Assembly (NCBI GenBank): GCA_046260155.1
Contig: JBJYXV010000048.1
Span: 62,001 to 126,000 of the forward strand
DNA: 64,000 nt
Source: PFL25 sp046260155
GTDB taxonomy: Bacteria > Chloroflexota > Anaerolineae > Anaerolineales > UBA4823
Direction: 5' to 3'
Of the stretch, positions 17,173-26,608 are shown piece after piece. Below the pieces are notes generated by a model. It was not told the DNA's origin. It saw only the letters and a list, made by a program, of their open reading frames with translations, and did no database searches. How positions within the stretch are numbered: the first letter of the stretch is position 1; every line of letters begins with the position of its first letter. The position numbers and the translations under genes are program-made.

Positions 17173-18756
17173 TCAATAATTCATGCAGTTTATCCCAGAA
17201 TATAACCATCCATCCTGAAATTCTGCTTGAAGTACCATACCAGAAGTAAATTCCTCAAGTGGTGGATACAAATCTGGGAGGTAAGAATCACGGAATATCA
17301 CTAAAACGCCATCGCAATTGTGGACAGAGGTTACCAGATTTTGCAAATTGTCCTCGTAATCAGGGGGTATTTGATTCTTTACCGGATCAATTTTTTCCGG
17401 GATATTATTTGCCGGTCTCCCGGTAATAAAATATATGGGCAGCGCTTCGTTGGAATAAATTACAATTTCAGGTGATAAATTACGAACTGCAGCTATGGTT
17501 TCCGATGCTTGCCACTGTCTGCCGGTAAAACCCCTACCATTGGCATTCATTTCACGGAGAATTGAAGCACTCCGCATGAAATTCACTCCAACAAACCCCA
17601 AGAAAATCACAACGACCACCGCTTTTAACCAGAGATATTCTTCCACTGGCAGTACCTTCCATAAAATGATGATCCCCAGGATCATGCCAATTAAATAAAC
17701 CGGTGATAATATTCGATCGTTCAAACGCGTCGAAGCATCGAAGAATGCCAACGAGACCATCAACATCGATGTATAGACGATTATGAAGGTTAATAATAAG
17801 ATAATCGAGCGTATAGAAGAATTACTTTCAGGCCAATCCGCTTGATCCCTCCGCCTCCGCAACAACAACCAAATAAGTCCCAAGATGATGCTCACTGTCA
17901 GGACAATGGTCACTGTAAATCTAAGCGCAGGAGAAATCCTGAACGGTAGGAACCAGAGATTCACGGTGTCTAAACCCTTCATCAATTGGTTTTTGTCCGG
18001 GGGATGAAATAGAATTGTGCGATTGGTTATTGTTCCAGCAACTAACCAGTTTCGAAGATACCATAAAACGATGGGGGTCAATCCAATAACAAAAGATAGC
18101 AGGCTTTTCGTAATCTTCTCGCGTCTTGATCCGGTTGAAAATACGAGCACAGCGAACGCAGCGCTGATCACCGCAGACAGACCCACATAACGAGTCAGAT
18201 AAGCTAATCCAGCGAGGATTGAAGCACAGATCAGCTGCCATGTTTTTTCTTCATCAAAATATTTATTGAGAATCCAAAACATCGACAGCAGTAGAACCAG
18301 GAAAATCGATTCCGTCATTGCCAGGAATTGGAGGTCCAGCAGGACAGGTGAAGAGAGGACGATCATGGCGCTCAAAATTCCTGGGAGCTTTTTTCTAGTT
18401 AAGCAATAAACCAGCCAGCCCGTCAGAAAAACTAAACAACCAAAGGAGATCGCCGATAGGAGGCCGCTGACGCTCACTGTATCCAGTCGCAATACAATAC
18501 TCAAGGCAGCTACCAGTAGAGGGTATAACGGCGGGAAATGTGTCAATGGGATGACGTTCTCAAAGCCATCCAAGCGGCTCAATCCCAATCCCCTTAACAG
18601 ATTGTCAGCTGCGCTCAGGTAGAAGATAGAGTCATAACCAACCCCGATCCCCCAGGGTGAGATGAACCAGATCACTGCAAATCCGATCACTCCCAATCCG
18701 GAAAGAATAATAACTGTGCTATTTTCCGATAGAAATTTCCGTATTGGACCCAACAA
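17173..18756 (-). CDS. Polytopic GT-C-type (PMT/ArnT-like) membrane protein
   Basis: A 527-residue integral membrane protein. GVGYDSIFYLSAADNLLRG (near 34-52) and THFPPLYPLLVA (about 72-83) match the first-loop catalytic region of family 39-like GT-C enzymes. About ten membrane helices are followed by a C-terminal extracytoplasmic domain. It begins at TTG 18756 with AAAGGA nine bases upstream. It probably uses a lipid-phosphate sugar; the acceptor is unknown. Confidence 0.7.
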   Translation of the reverse strand: MLGPIRKFLSENSTVIILSGLGVIGFAVIWFISPWGIGVGYDSIFYLSAADNLLRGLGLSRLDGFENVIPLTHFPPLYPLLVAALSIVLRLDTVSVSGLLSAISFGCLVFLTGWLVYCLTRKKLPGILSAMIVLSSPVLLDLQFLAMTESIFLVLLLSMFWILNKYFDEEKTWQLICASILAGLAYLTRYVGLSAVISAAFAVLVFSTGSRREKITKSLLSFVIGLTPIVLWYLRNWLVAGTITNRTILFHPPDKNQLMKGLDTVNLWFLPFRISPALRFTVTIVLTVSIILGLIWLLLRRRRDQADWPESNSSIRSIILLLTFIIVYTSMLMVSLAFFDASTRLNDRILSPVYLIGMILGIIILWKVLPVEEYLWLKAVVVVIFLGFVGVNFMRSASILREMNANGRGFTGRQWQASETIAAVRNLSPEIVIYSNEALPIYFITGRPANNIPEKIDPVKNQIPPDYEDNLQNLVTSVHNCDGVLVIFRDSYLPDLYPPLEEFTSGMVLQAEFQDGWLYSGINCMNY

Positions 18757-18808
18757 TCTAAATTGTCCTTTTCACTGCAAATCACCAGTCGAATCTAAAC
18801 ACATATGA

Positions 18809-19798
18809 TTAACGAATTTCAACCAGCTGCCCAAATTGGGCAGATTGCTTGGCAGCTAAAGCTAACTTGAGAGCTGCTATTCCATCATTGAGCGTGCAAA
18901 CTGGTTGTTCATCTCCTTTTACCACATTGATAAAATGCTCCATCTCAGATCGAAACAGCTGATTCCGCTCAAATCCACCCGGTAATTCCATACTTCGCCA
19001 TTCACCTGTTTCTGATGGGTACCAGCTAGTGATTCCCGTAGCGTTGTTCCACTGGAGGCTGCCACCAGTCCCCACCATCTCCAAGATATGCATGGTGGGC
19101 CTTTGATTGTATGATAAATGGATGCTCCCGAAAGCACCATTGTCAAACCTCACACCGATCTCAGCAGTATCCTCGACAGCCAGATCTAAGTCACCCAATT
19201 TTCCTGAAAAAGCCCACAAGTCTTCAACCTCTCCAACCAGCCAGCGCAAGTAATCTAACGGATGACAGAGGGTGAGGATCACCCCTCCTCCCAGCCTGGC
19301 CTGAGCGCTGTAGCTTTTGCGGTAATCTTCCCAGGGATGCCAGTCGGGCAGGTATTCACCCCAATGAGCACGCACTGATAGTATTCTCCCGATGGTTCCC
19401 TCAGAGATTAATTCCCCAATGCGCCGTAATCCTGGATGAAAACGAAATTGAAAACCCATCAACAGCCGGGATTTATTGGTTTCAACTGCTTCGACTAATT
19501 CCGGAACGTGGACCAACCCATCCGAAAGCGGTTTCTCCATCAATATGTGACAGCCTCTTTTTGCTGCAGGAATAGCAACATCGAGGTGCAGAGCCGACGG
19601 GTTTGCAACAATCACTGCATCCGGGTTTTGGGTTAAAGCACTTCCGATGTCCTCGTATGTTGGATATCCAGAGATTTCTTCATCGGGAAGATGACTCTTG
19701 TGAGATCTTAAGAAGAACAGATCCTTTTCTCCAAGAGCAATTAAATTACGAAAATGTCTGCGTCCAATTGAGCCAAAACCTGCAATAAGGAATTTCAT
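18809..19798 (-). CDS. Gfo/Idh/MocA family oxidoreductase
   Basis: A 329-residue NAD(P)-dependent oxidoreductase. The dinucleotide loop is AGFGSIGRRH (6-15), ILMEKPLS carries the typical EKP lysine, and RLGGGVILTLCHPLDYL holds the catalytic His/Asp region. Such enzymes oxidise or reduce sugar hydroxyls; relatives with a HPWEDYRKSYSA segment occur beside nonulosonate genes. It follows a sulfotransferase gene by 28 bp. Substrate unknown. Confidence 0.85.
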   Translation of the reverse strand: MKFLIAGFGSIGRRHFRNLIALGEKDLFFLRSHKSHLPDEEISGYPTYEDIGSALTQNPDAVIVANPSALHLDVAIPAAKRGCHILMEKPLSDGLVHVPELVEAVETNKSRLLMGFQFRFHPGLRRIGELISEGTIGRILSVRAHWGEYLPDWHPWEDYRKSYSAQARLGGGVILTLCHPLDYLRWLVGEVEDLWAFSGKLGDLDLAVEDTAEIGVRFDNGAFGSIHLSYNQRPTMHILEMVGTGGSLQWNNATGITSWYPSETGEWRSMELPGGFERNQLFRSEMEHFINVVKGDEQPVCTLNDGIAALKLALAAKQSAQFGQLVEIR

Positions 19799-19826
19799 TT
19801 TTATCTAATTAGTGGTCCAATTTGCA

Positions 19827-20864
19827 TTACCATTCCTGGTTCTCTTCATAGCCCCATTCGATCAAAGTCTCTCCTCCAATTTCCTTGAAGCTGCGGATAT
19901 CCTGTGCTGTAAATATCTCTCGCCAGGATCCCGGCGTTCCTTTGCGGATTAAATCAGCCACCTCACGCTGTTGATCCTGTTGCCACTCTGCATCCGGATT
20001 CGCAGAAAGCTCTTTGGTAACTGCATCCTCCAAACCTGGTAATTCTGCATCAACACCTAGAAATTTCCAGACTTGGATTAGAGTAGTCTTCGGGTTTTGA
20101 ACCAGGTCCTCAAAGCGTAAGCTCAGGTAATTCTCGGCGTAGAATTTCTCCCCAAGGTTATTTGTTTCAGTAACGTTTCGCACCCAATCGCGCACGGATT
20201 TGCGCAGGCCTGCCGGGGTGAATATGGAACGCTTTTTACTTGAGAAATCCTCGGGTGATTCAATAATCGATTGCCTGATGGCGTACTCATCAGCATTGAG
20301 CTGGTCCTGTAGATCGATATATTTTTGGATTTGATGGGAAAGGACAGCATCCCGGCCATCTCTTACGCTGAAGATTAATTTCGCATCGGGGTATATTGCT
20401 GCCAGGTTAAGGACAGCTTCGCCATTAACCAGGTTGTTCGGGCTTTTATCACCCACAACCGTTTTACCAACTCTTACTGCATCACTTTCTAGTATGAAAT
20501 CTGAAGCCACCCGCATTACTACTGGTGATAAATCCTTGCCTCGATTCCAACGATTGCTCTTCCGTGACAGCCATTCACCAACCTCTGGATCCGAGACCAA
20601 GGAGGACAAAAAAGGAGGTCGGGTGAAGAAATGGGCCTGCCAATTGCAGTGGACCTGAGGATGCTGGCGAATTAATCGGGCAAGTAATGTTGTCCCAGAA
20701 CGAGCATGTCCAAAGATAAAAAACTTTTCCATGGGAAAGAATCGCTTAATTTCCAGGATTTCTTGCTCGCTCAGCTCGCCGTAGCTCCTTTTTGCCCGCG
20801 GTTTTTGATCACCGTAGCGGAGAGCTTGTGCCGCGAGTGCTAGTCTCTGGTAAACCCGGTCCAT
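19827..20864 (-). CDS. PAPS-dependent sulfotransferase (second copy)
   Basis: A 345-residue sulfotransferase. The 5'-phosphosulfate loop is GHARSGTTLLARL (52-64) and the 3'-phosphate site is FSVRDGRDAVLSHQ (165-178), with Arg168 and Ser176. It shares the fold but little sequence with the enzyme at 1844-2722, so a different acceptor is likely. There is no signal peptide; it should work in the cytosol with PAPS from the Sat/CysC fusion. Confidence 0.87.
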   Translation of the reverse strand: MDRVYQRLALAAQALRYGDQKPRAKRSYGELSEQEILEIKRFFPMEKFFIFGHARSGTTLLARLIRQHPQVHCNWQAHFFTRPPFLSSLVSDPEVGEWLSRKSNRWNRGKDLSPVVMRVASDFILESDAVRVGKTVVGDKSPNNLVNGEAVLNLAAIYPDAKLIFSVRDGRDAVLSHQIQKYIDLQDQLNADEYAIRQSIIESPEDFSSKKRSIFTPAGLRKSVRDWVRNVTETNNLGEKFYAENYLSLRFEDLVQNPKTTLIQVWKFLGVDAELPGLEDAVTKELSANPDAEWQQDQQREVADLIRKGTPGSWREIFTAQDIRSFKEIGGETLIEWGYEENQEW

Positions 20865-20928
20865 GACAGATCACAGATTTGTATAAACATCTTTTTCTTT
20901 TAGGAAGGGAAATCGATGCTTGAATGAT

Positions 20929-20946
20929 TCTTGTCTGGAGACAAGA
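20929..20946. repeat. Perfect 7-bp inverted repeat
   Basis: TCTTGTC-TGGA-GACAAGA lies in the 101-bp gap after the GT2 gene. It would form a stable hairpin in the transcript, but no T-run follows on the minus strand, so it may attenuate or protect the message rather than terminate it. Confidence 0.4.
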
Positions 20947-20965
20947 TTAGTAAAATGATCACTTC

Positions 20966-21958
20966 TCAATCAATTTTATGAAGGATAGAAAACAATTTGT
21001 TATAGATGCTTCGTAGTATGCGCCTAGATCCCGGGATGGAAAGCAGCCAATGTTTATTACTGCGCGTCCTCCTCTGTCGACCATCTAAAGCAACGCCAAG
21101 CTCTCGGGCTTCATTGATCAAATCGGGGCTGACCGTATTCCCCATATGGCGTGTATACCTTTCCACGGTAGAAAGGCGAAGATAACCCAGGTTATCAACG
21201 GCTTCATCCAATTCATTCATCTCCCCCATCAACTTACCACTCCATATCTCTGGCAATGCCTGTAGAATCACCTTTTTAGGCGATAGAAATTGGAAATGGC
21301 TGGCAGAACCAAACGCCTCAATGCCATGATTTTCCAGGATGATATCTTGATATCCTTGGGTTTCTTTCAGATGTGTTTCAGGATCACGACCGACGCTGAG
21401 CGCCCAATCAGCTTCCCATTCATCCGGGATTCTTCTCCCATAAGAGACAGTGATTTGGGAATTTCCATTTTTGATGAGCTGCTTCAAGGATTGGCTTGCA
21501 CGATCTGAAGCATCCCTTATCGGAGCACCACTCACCATCCCGACTGCAGGGTATGCTTGGATCACCTTCAGGAGAGCCTCAAGCCATCCTGGGTAGAAGA
21601 ATATATCATCATCAGTGTATGCAACATATTCTCCAGGTGCGGCATTAAAGAGCAGCTCAAATGCACCGATCTTGCCAATATTTTCTGATGAGAGCAATAG
21701 ATATCGGATGATCCCCTGGTTTTTTAAATCCTGCAGGTAATCCACCACGGAACTCTTACTTCCATTATCAAAAACCATCAGGTCACAGGGCGGATTAGTA
21801 TTTGCAATGAGACTGGCGAGTGATAATTGTAAAATTTCAAAACGATCTTGAAAATATCCATCCAGGTGGGGGATATAAGCCAGCATCGCAATTGTTACCT
21901 TGGTTGGACGATAATCCGAAGTCATACCCCGGGCAGGATTAATTCCAAAACGCGCCAT
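20966..21958 (-). CDS. Family 2 glycosyltransferase
   Basis: A 330-residue GT-A protein. MLAYIPHLDGYFQDRF leads into a LASLIANTNPPCDLMVFDNGS nucleotide-binding region, and AYTDDDIFFYPGW contains the metal-binding acidic triplet. It likely adds one glycan residue. ATG 21958 is taken as the start; Met12 may be the true one because no ribosome site is seen for either. It overlaps nothing and follows the lipoprotein gene by 12 bp. Confidence 0.82.
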   Translation of the reverse strand: MARFGINPARGMTSDYRPTKVTIAMLAYIPHLDGYFQDRFEILQLSLASLIANTNPPCDLMVFDNGSKSSVVDYLQDLKNQGIIRYLLLSSENIGKIGAFELLFNAAPGEYVAYTDDDIFFYPGWLEALLKVIQAYPAVGMVSGAPIRDASDRASQSLKQLIKNGNSQITVSYGRRIPDEWEADWALSVGRDPETHLKETQGYQDIILENHGIEAFGSASHFQFLSPKKVILQALPEIWSGKLMGEMNELDEAVDNLGYLRLSTVERYTRHMGNTVSPDLINEARELGVALDGRQRRTRSNKHWLLSIPGSRRILRSIYNKLFSILHKID

Positions 21959-21970
21959 GTCAGGTTTGGA

Positions 21971-22690
21971 TTAATTGTCTCCAACGACCAGCAGATCGCC
22001 TAATAAGTATTTATTATTTACCCAAATATATGCACGCCAAACTTCGGGAAATTGTCTGGCGGTATCCCAAACCTGGGCCCGGTAAAGTTTCTTGTCGCAA
22101 TCATCCTTTGGTTTTGTAAATCCACCATTTAGATAGATCGTCAGCTGGCCTGTTGACTTCTTGAAGTCCACTTTTCCAACCCGCAGATTGGATTGGTACA
22201 ATGGATTATAAAGAGCTCCCACGTATTTCGAGCCAGTTGAGAAAAGGCTATTGAGGGCGACCTTCACATCATTCTCGATATCCCCGGTAGGCAGTACACC
22301 TGTGCTCACTGCCACCAGGCTGTCCCCACAACCGGTCGAACCACCGGTACCTTGATGAACCAAATATTTAACAATCACATTGGATGATGCTACTGCTTGA
22401 GGTACTGAAGTGGCAGTGGCAGTCGATGTTGCGGTAGGTTCCTCGGTGGGGGTCGCAGTGGAGGTTTCCGTCGGAGTTGAAGTTGGGGTTTCTGTTGGGG
22501 TCTGTGTGGTTGTTGCAGTATAAGTTGCAGTTGGGGGTGGTTGTGTGGCTGTCGGTGGAATCGGGGTGTTCGTAGGTGGCTGCGTAGACTCCAATTGTGG
22601 TTCACTGGCAGCTGAACCACAGGCTGCTAAGAAAAGAACTAAGATGGTAAACATTAAAATCTTGATAAGGGTAGGATTGTGAAATTTCAT
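21971..22690 (-). CDS. Lipoprotein with Pro/Thr-rich linker and GerMN-like domain
   Basis: A 239-residue exported lipoprotein. The signal peptide ends at lipobox LAAC with Cys24. Residues 36-96 are a low-complexity Pro/Thr linker. Residues about 105-239 resemble the GerMN domain: VKYLVHQGTGGSTGCGDSLV, then DVKVALNSLF and GQLTIYLNGGF. GerMN domains are found in secreted proteins that interact with the cell wall or envelope. Here the protein sits inside glycan genes and could hold or sense the polymer at the surface; that is inference. Confidence 0.7.
   Translation of the reverse strand: MKFHNPTLIKILMFTILVLFLAACGSAASEPQLESTQPPTNTPIPPTATQPPPTATYTATTTQTPTETPTSTPTETSTATPTEEPTATSTATATSVPQAVASSNVIVKYLVHQGTGGSTGCGDSLVAVSTGVLPTGDIENDVKVALNSLFSTGSKYVGALYNPLYQSNLRVGKVDFKKSTGQLTIYLNGGFTKPKDDCDKKLYRAQVWDTARQFPEVWRAYIWVNNKYLLGDLLVVGDN
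22403..22585 (-). repeat. Low-complexity region coding the Pro/Thr-rich linker
   Basis: Imperfect short repeats of ACN and CCN codons encode about 60 residues of Thr and Pro with a few Glu, Ser and Ala. Such stretches vary in length by slippage and could differ among strains. Confidence 0.7.
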
Positions 22691-22729
22691 GCGATAATCT
22701 CCAGCTGTTTTGTAATTTTGGATAATTTC

Positions 22730-23617
22730 TCAGGAGCGATATTGTGGTATCCAGGCTTGATCTGGCAGCAAGCGCTCAATGATTCGCCGGTGCAGGAAAC
22801 CTGTGCGGCGCTTTAAACCGACCAGCCTTTCGCCATTCACATCCCTATGAGTGATTCTTGCTTCATCCGGTTCCGCAAGGGCGGTAATATAAAGCGGAAT
22901 AAGCCTTGAGCGAGGAAAGCCATGCCTTTCAATGTATAAAATTCGATAGCCAGCTTTTTTCAACACCTGAGTCAAAGTTGCCTCGCTAAAGGATGACAAA
23001 TGGGCCACTTCAAAACAATCGTGCGCGTAGAGGTTTGGAACCTCGATTAATAGTCTGGCATTCCTGTTAAGCAGATCACTTCGCAAATGCATGACGTAGT
23101 CCACGGGATGGGGGATATGTTCCAGAACATGGATCATGGATACCAGATCAAATTTTTGGTGCTCCTTCTCAAATAACTGGTTAAGATCCGTGTAGATCTT
23201 TAATCCTCTCTCCTCTGCGTACTTGCGGTAAGCTGCCCCGGGTTCGATGCCAACGACAAAACACTGGTAGGCATTCTGCACCGCCTCCATAAGCAAACCC
23301 GCTGAACTGCCAATATCCACATACCTGCTAATTTCCTCAATCCCCATCTCCTCGATTAAACTCATCAGATACTTTGCCCTTGCATTCTGGATCATGAGAT
23401 CTTGCTCATTAGGTCCCTGGCTACCCTGGTAAATCTCCCGGTATTTCTCCTGGTAAAAGCTCTCCAGTTCAGCGGAGGTCATGCGCGGGGTCTGGTAGAC
23501 CAGACCACAATTTTTACACAAGACATTGACAACTTCATATCCCCGAAAGTCACGCCGGTCGAAGACGGATGCTTGACCATGCCCACACAGCGGACAGTTA
23601 TTGACCTGTTCTGGCAT
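22730..23617 (-). CDS. SAM-dependent methyltransferase with N-terminal zinc ribbon
   Basis: A 295-residue protein. Cys8, Cys11, Cys34 and Cys37 (CPLCG and CKNCG) form a zinc ribbon, as in sugar methyltransferases of the Methyltransf_13/23 kind. The SAM site is YVDIGSSAGLLMEA (about 108-121), followed by VVGIEPG and LVSMIHVLEHIPHP. It probably methylates a nucleotide-sugar or glycan end. Confidence 0.85.
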   Translation of the reverse strand: MPEQVNNCPLCGHGQASVFDRRDFRGYEVVNVLCKNCGLVYQTPRMTSAELESFYQEKYREIYQGSQGPNEQDLMIQNARAKYLMSLIEEMGIEEISRYVDIGSSAGLLMEAVQNAYQCFVVGIEPGAAYRKYAEERGLKIYTDLNQLFEKEHQKFDLVSMIHVLEHIPHPVDYVMHLRSDLLNRNARLLIEVPNLYAHDCFEVAHLSSFSEATLTQVLKKAGYRILYIERHGFPRSRLIPLYITALAEPDEARITHRDVNGERLVGLKRRTGFLHRRIIERLLPDQAWIPQYRS

Positions 23618-23655
23618 CGCCCACCGCAGGATTTCTTTCTTGAAAATGGGGAGAT

Positions 23656-24552
23656 TTATAACTGATTTTCATATTGTTTTCGGGTTCGTTTCAACCATCT
23701 TACGAGGGATTTTCGTGGTCCATGGAGATCATCCGTCGTCACCATTAATTCAAGCCTGTGAAGCAGGCGCGGCAGACTCACCGGGGCTGGTTTCAAACTC
23801 CCATCTACCAGGATTGTGTTGGCTTCCAAAATGGTATACATCCTTTTCACCCCTCCCGCGATCTGGATGTTCTTTTTCGTCTCCGGTAAATCATAGGGTG
23901 GCTTGTTGCCAGGCAGATGGCTGTAATCATGATTTTGATGGATGACCATTGCAGATTGCGTCACATCCACCACTGGCCAACCTGATTCCACAGCATGGTA
24001 AATGGTCCAATTATCCCAACCTGAACGTCCAATTGTGAATTCTGGCATATCGTGCAGTAGATGCCGCGGGAGGAGGAAATAATCACTACCCACAGGCCCA
24101 TGCAAAATTCCGCATGCATCCACTTCTTCTTGCAGCCTGTATTCCCAACCCGGGTTGAATTCAAGCTCCTGCTCAATGTCCAAATCCCACCTTCGTCCAA
24201 GGAAGAGAAAATCCTTCACCTGTGCAGCGACCTTTTTCGCCGCTTCAACAAAATCAGGCATCAGTATGATGTCAGCATTCAGAATCGCCAAAAAAGGTGC
24301 GTCACTCTCCGTCCTGGCTACCTCAAACATCGAATTGATGTAAGGTGTACCTTCCTGGCTGCATTTCACACCAGGAAAATGTCGAATCTGGTATTCACGT
24401 GAAAGCTCTGCCATTCCATCTTCATCACCCATTAAAAGTACTTCCACATCATCGCCTAGATGCATCCAAGATCGGATTGCATTCCTCTGGATGGTCGCGG
24501 TATGAGGATTAGTGAATGGTTTTGGGGCTGTGAAAACTGTTAAAAATGTCAT
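23656..24552 (-). CDS. GT-A-like glycosyltransferase
   Basis: A 298-residue protein resembling family 2 glycosyltransferases. RNAIRSWMHLGDDVEVLLMGDEDG forms the donor-binding start and PFLAILNADIILMPDF has an Asn-Ala-Asp in the DxD position. GRSGWDNWTIYHAV (about 170-183) fits the acceptor/catalytic acidic region. It is weaker than the other glycosyltransferases here but the fold order is right. Confidence 0.65.
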   Translation of the reverse strand: MTFLTVFTAPKPFTNPHTATIQRNAIRSWMHLGDDVEVLLMGDEDGMAELSREYQIRHFPGVKCSQEGTPYINSMFEVARTESDAPFLAILNADIILMPDFVEAAKKVAAQVKDFLFLGRRWDLDIEQELEFNPGWEYRLQEEVDACGILHGPVGSDYFLLPRHLLHDMPEFTIGRSGWDNWTIYHAVESGWPVVDVTQSAMVIHQNHDYSHLPGNKPPYDLPETKKNIQIAGGVKRMYTILEANTILVDGSLKPAPVSLPRLLHRLELMVTTDDLHGPRKSLVRWLKRTRKQYENQL

Positions 24553-24637
24553 AGATTCAGTAATATATCCCCCAGATTGTGATCAAGGTTTGGGTCCTGA
24601 CCGTCTTTGTTCATTGCAGGAATGGTAGGAACCAAAT

Positions 24638-25504
24638 TCAAGCTGCAGACTCGAAATCCCGGTAGTCTTTATGCTTGATGCCAATATTGATATCTCCTAA
24701 CGATGGTTCTTTTTCGAGTAGATCAATCACTTCATACCAGGAGAAATCATCCCTGCCTTCAAATCGAGAATAAATTAATCTCAGCAACTCCAGGTCTTGA
24801 AGGGTATCAACCGTCAAACGCACCTCACCGTATCCAGGTGTGTGATTAAGAATTAGCACGCGAAAATCTTGACCATCCTCATATAGAAAAGGCATGACAT
24901 GTTCTCGCTGGTGAGGTTGGTCTGCGTTATGCCAGGCATTCTCCAAAGCGGAAAAGGTACAGACTTCAGTATCAAGGCCGATTGGAAAAGTTCGCTCCCA
25001 GGGTGGGGGCAGGCGGTTGGCGGTAAAATCCCATCCAGGTGTGATCGTTTGACCAGGCAAAGTACTTCTTTTGGAGACTTTATCGTGTCTTGATACCATG
25101 CTGGGACCAAGATCATAGAATGCCATCAGGGTCTGATCGATAACCAGTGGATCAATAATGGGACAATCCGCTGTTATTCGCACCACAATATCGGCAGCAT
25201 ATCGCATAGCAGCCTGGTAGTAACGATCCAGGACATCATGCAGATTTCCTCTGAAGCAAGGGTATTGGCGTTGTTTGCAAAGTGTCTCAATGGGATCATC
25301 CGATGGATCAATGCTTGTTGCCACAACTACCTGATCGACCCACTGCGACCTTCGCGTCCGTTCAACAACCCTGGTCAGCATGGGTTCTCCGTCGATATCC
25401 AACAGGACTTTCCCCGGCAACCTCGAGGCACTCATCCTTGCCTGGATGATGGCGACAACTTTATTAACGGCGGGTGTTCGCTCAGCAGTCAAATCAGCCT
25501 TCAC
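24638..25504 (-). CDS. SpsF-like cytidylyltransferase
   Basis: A 288-residue nucleotidyltransferase of the SpsF (COG1861) group. AIIQARMSASRLPGKVL (about 19-35) is the diagnostic loop, followed by VVVATSIDPSDD, FRGNLHDVLDRYY and RITADCPIIDP. SpsF-like enzymes activate sugar acids in spore-coat and pseudaminate-type pathways. The start is GTG 25504, overlapping the upstream GT4 gene by 11 bp. It probably activates the product of the NeuB-like synthase at 26609-27676. Confidence 0.83.
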   Translation of the reverse strand: MKADLTAERTPAVNKVVAIIQARMSASRLPGKVLLDIDGEPMLTRVVERTRRSQWVDQVVVATSIDPSDDPIETLCKQRQYPCFRGNLHDVLDRYYQAAMRYAADIVVRITADCPIIDPLVIDQTLMAFYDLGPSMVSRHDKVSKRSTLPGQTITPGWDFTANRLPPPWERTFPIGLDTEVCTFSALENAWHNADQPHQREHVMPFLYEDGQDFRVLILNHTPGYGEVRLTVDTLQDLELLRLIYSRFEGRDDFSWYEVIDLLEKEPSLGDINIGIKHKDYRDFESAA

Positions 25505-26591
25505 TCAACACCGCCTGATAAGCATCCAGGAGTAAAGGGAAATTTTGTTCCCAATTCGCCCTTTTTTCAGCTACCTGGCGCGCAGCAGCACTCATGATAG
25601 TTAATTCCTGCTGCTGCTCAGCAGACATTAAAATCTTTTCAGCTAGATCATCAACATCACCATCTTTGAACAACCAGCCGTTAATCCCCTGCTCGACCCA
25701 TTCTTGATTTCCCGGGATATCCGACACCAGGACAGGGCGACCACATGCCAAGGCTTCCATCAAGGATACGGAGCTGCCATCCACATGCGATGCACTCAAA
25801 TATAGATCAGCCATATGATAAAAGCCGGGTAAATCAGATTGGGACACCTGCCCTGGAAAATCTACCCTTTCCAACACATGGCCTCGTTCAAAAATCTCCC
25901 GCACCTCAGCTGCTTTTGAGCCACCACCCAGCATCACCAATCTCAGCCGCTGATCCTGGTTTGCAGCTTTAACAAAAGCTTCGGCGAGGACATCAACCCC
26001 ATAAATTTTTTCCCAACCGCGAGTCGAAATCAATGTGAAACTGTGCTCACCCTCTGGAGGATACCTCCCGGGGTTGAATTTTCTTAGATCAACCCCCCAT
26101 GGGAATGTAACAATCCTTTCCGGGGGCATTCCGAGTTGAATGGCTTTCGTAGAGACTGTTTGGCAATCCGTGATCAGTCTCTTGCTGTGGCGCAGAGTGT
26201 ATCGGGAAACCTGTCTCCAAAGCCAGCTGCGATCCGCATCCCGCAGCAAATCGTATCCCCATGACATGCTGACCAAGGGTTGGAAACCTGCCAGAGCAAC
26301 AATCAGTGCACACGATTGGATCGGTCCGGCATGGATCAGGTCGGGTTCAACATCCGAGACCAGTTGCCGTAATTCAATGATCAATCGCGGTAATTTTGAG
26401 TATGAGAATGGTGAGTCATCTCCCGACCAGGAGAGATTTTGTATTCCCGCAGGAATGGGACGATCTTCAACTTGTTTTCGCCCTGCTCCGAATCGCAGGT
26501 AATATGTTTCATCCACACTGCCTGCTAAAGCGGATAGAAAACGGTGATCATGGGTGGTGTAATCCCGGGAAAAATAAATCAAACGGGTCAA
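25494..26591 (-). CDS. Family 4 glycosyltransferase
   Basis: A 365-residue GT-B retaining glycosyltransferase. The C-terminal half has FTLISTRGWEKIYGVDVLAEA, LVMLGGGSKAAEV and LYLSASHVDGSSVSLMEALACGRPVLVSD, the E-x7-E motif region that binds the nucleotide sugar. The start is TTG 26591, 17 bp after the synthase stop. Donor not determined. Confidence 0.87.
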   Translation of the reverse strand: MTRLIYFSRDYTTHDHRFLSALAGSVDETYYLRFGAGRKQVEDRPIPAGIQNLSWSGDDSPFSYSKLPRLIIELRQLVSDVEPDLIHAGPIQSCALIVALAGFQPLVSMSWGYDLLRDADRSWLWRQVSRYTLRHSKRLITDCQTVSTKAIQLGMPPERIVTFPWGVDLRKFNPGRYPPEGEHSFTLISTRGWEKIYGVDVLAEAFVKAANQDQRLRLVMLGGGSKAAEVREIFERGHVLERVDFPGQVSQSDLPGFYHMADLYLSASHVDGSSVSLMEALACGRPVLVSDIPGNQEWVEQGINGWLFKDGDVDDLAEKILMSAEQQQELTIMSAAARQVAEKRANWEQNFPLLLDAYQAVLSEG

Positions 26592-26608
26592 GAGTAGACT
26601 TGCATCTC

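Noticed and set aside
22403..22585. Tandem DNA repeat or CRISPR-like array
   Set aside because: The periodicity comes from Pro/Thr codons of a lipoprotein linker; units are unequal and no spacers exist.
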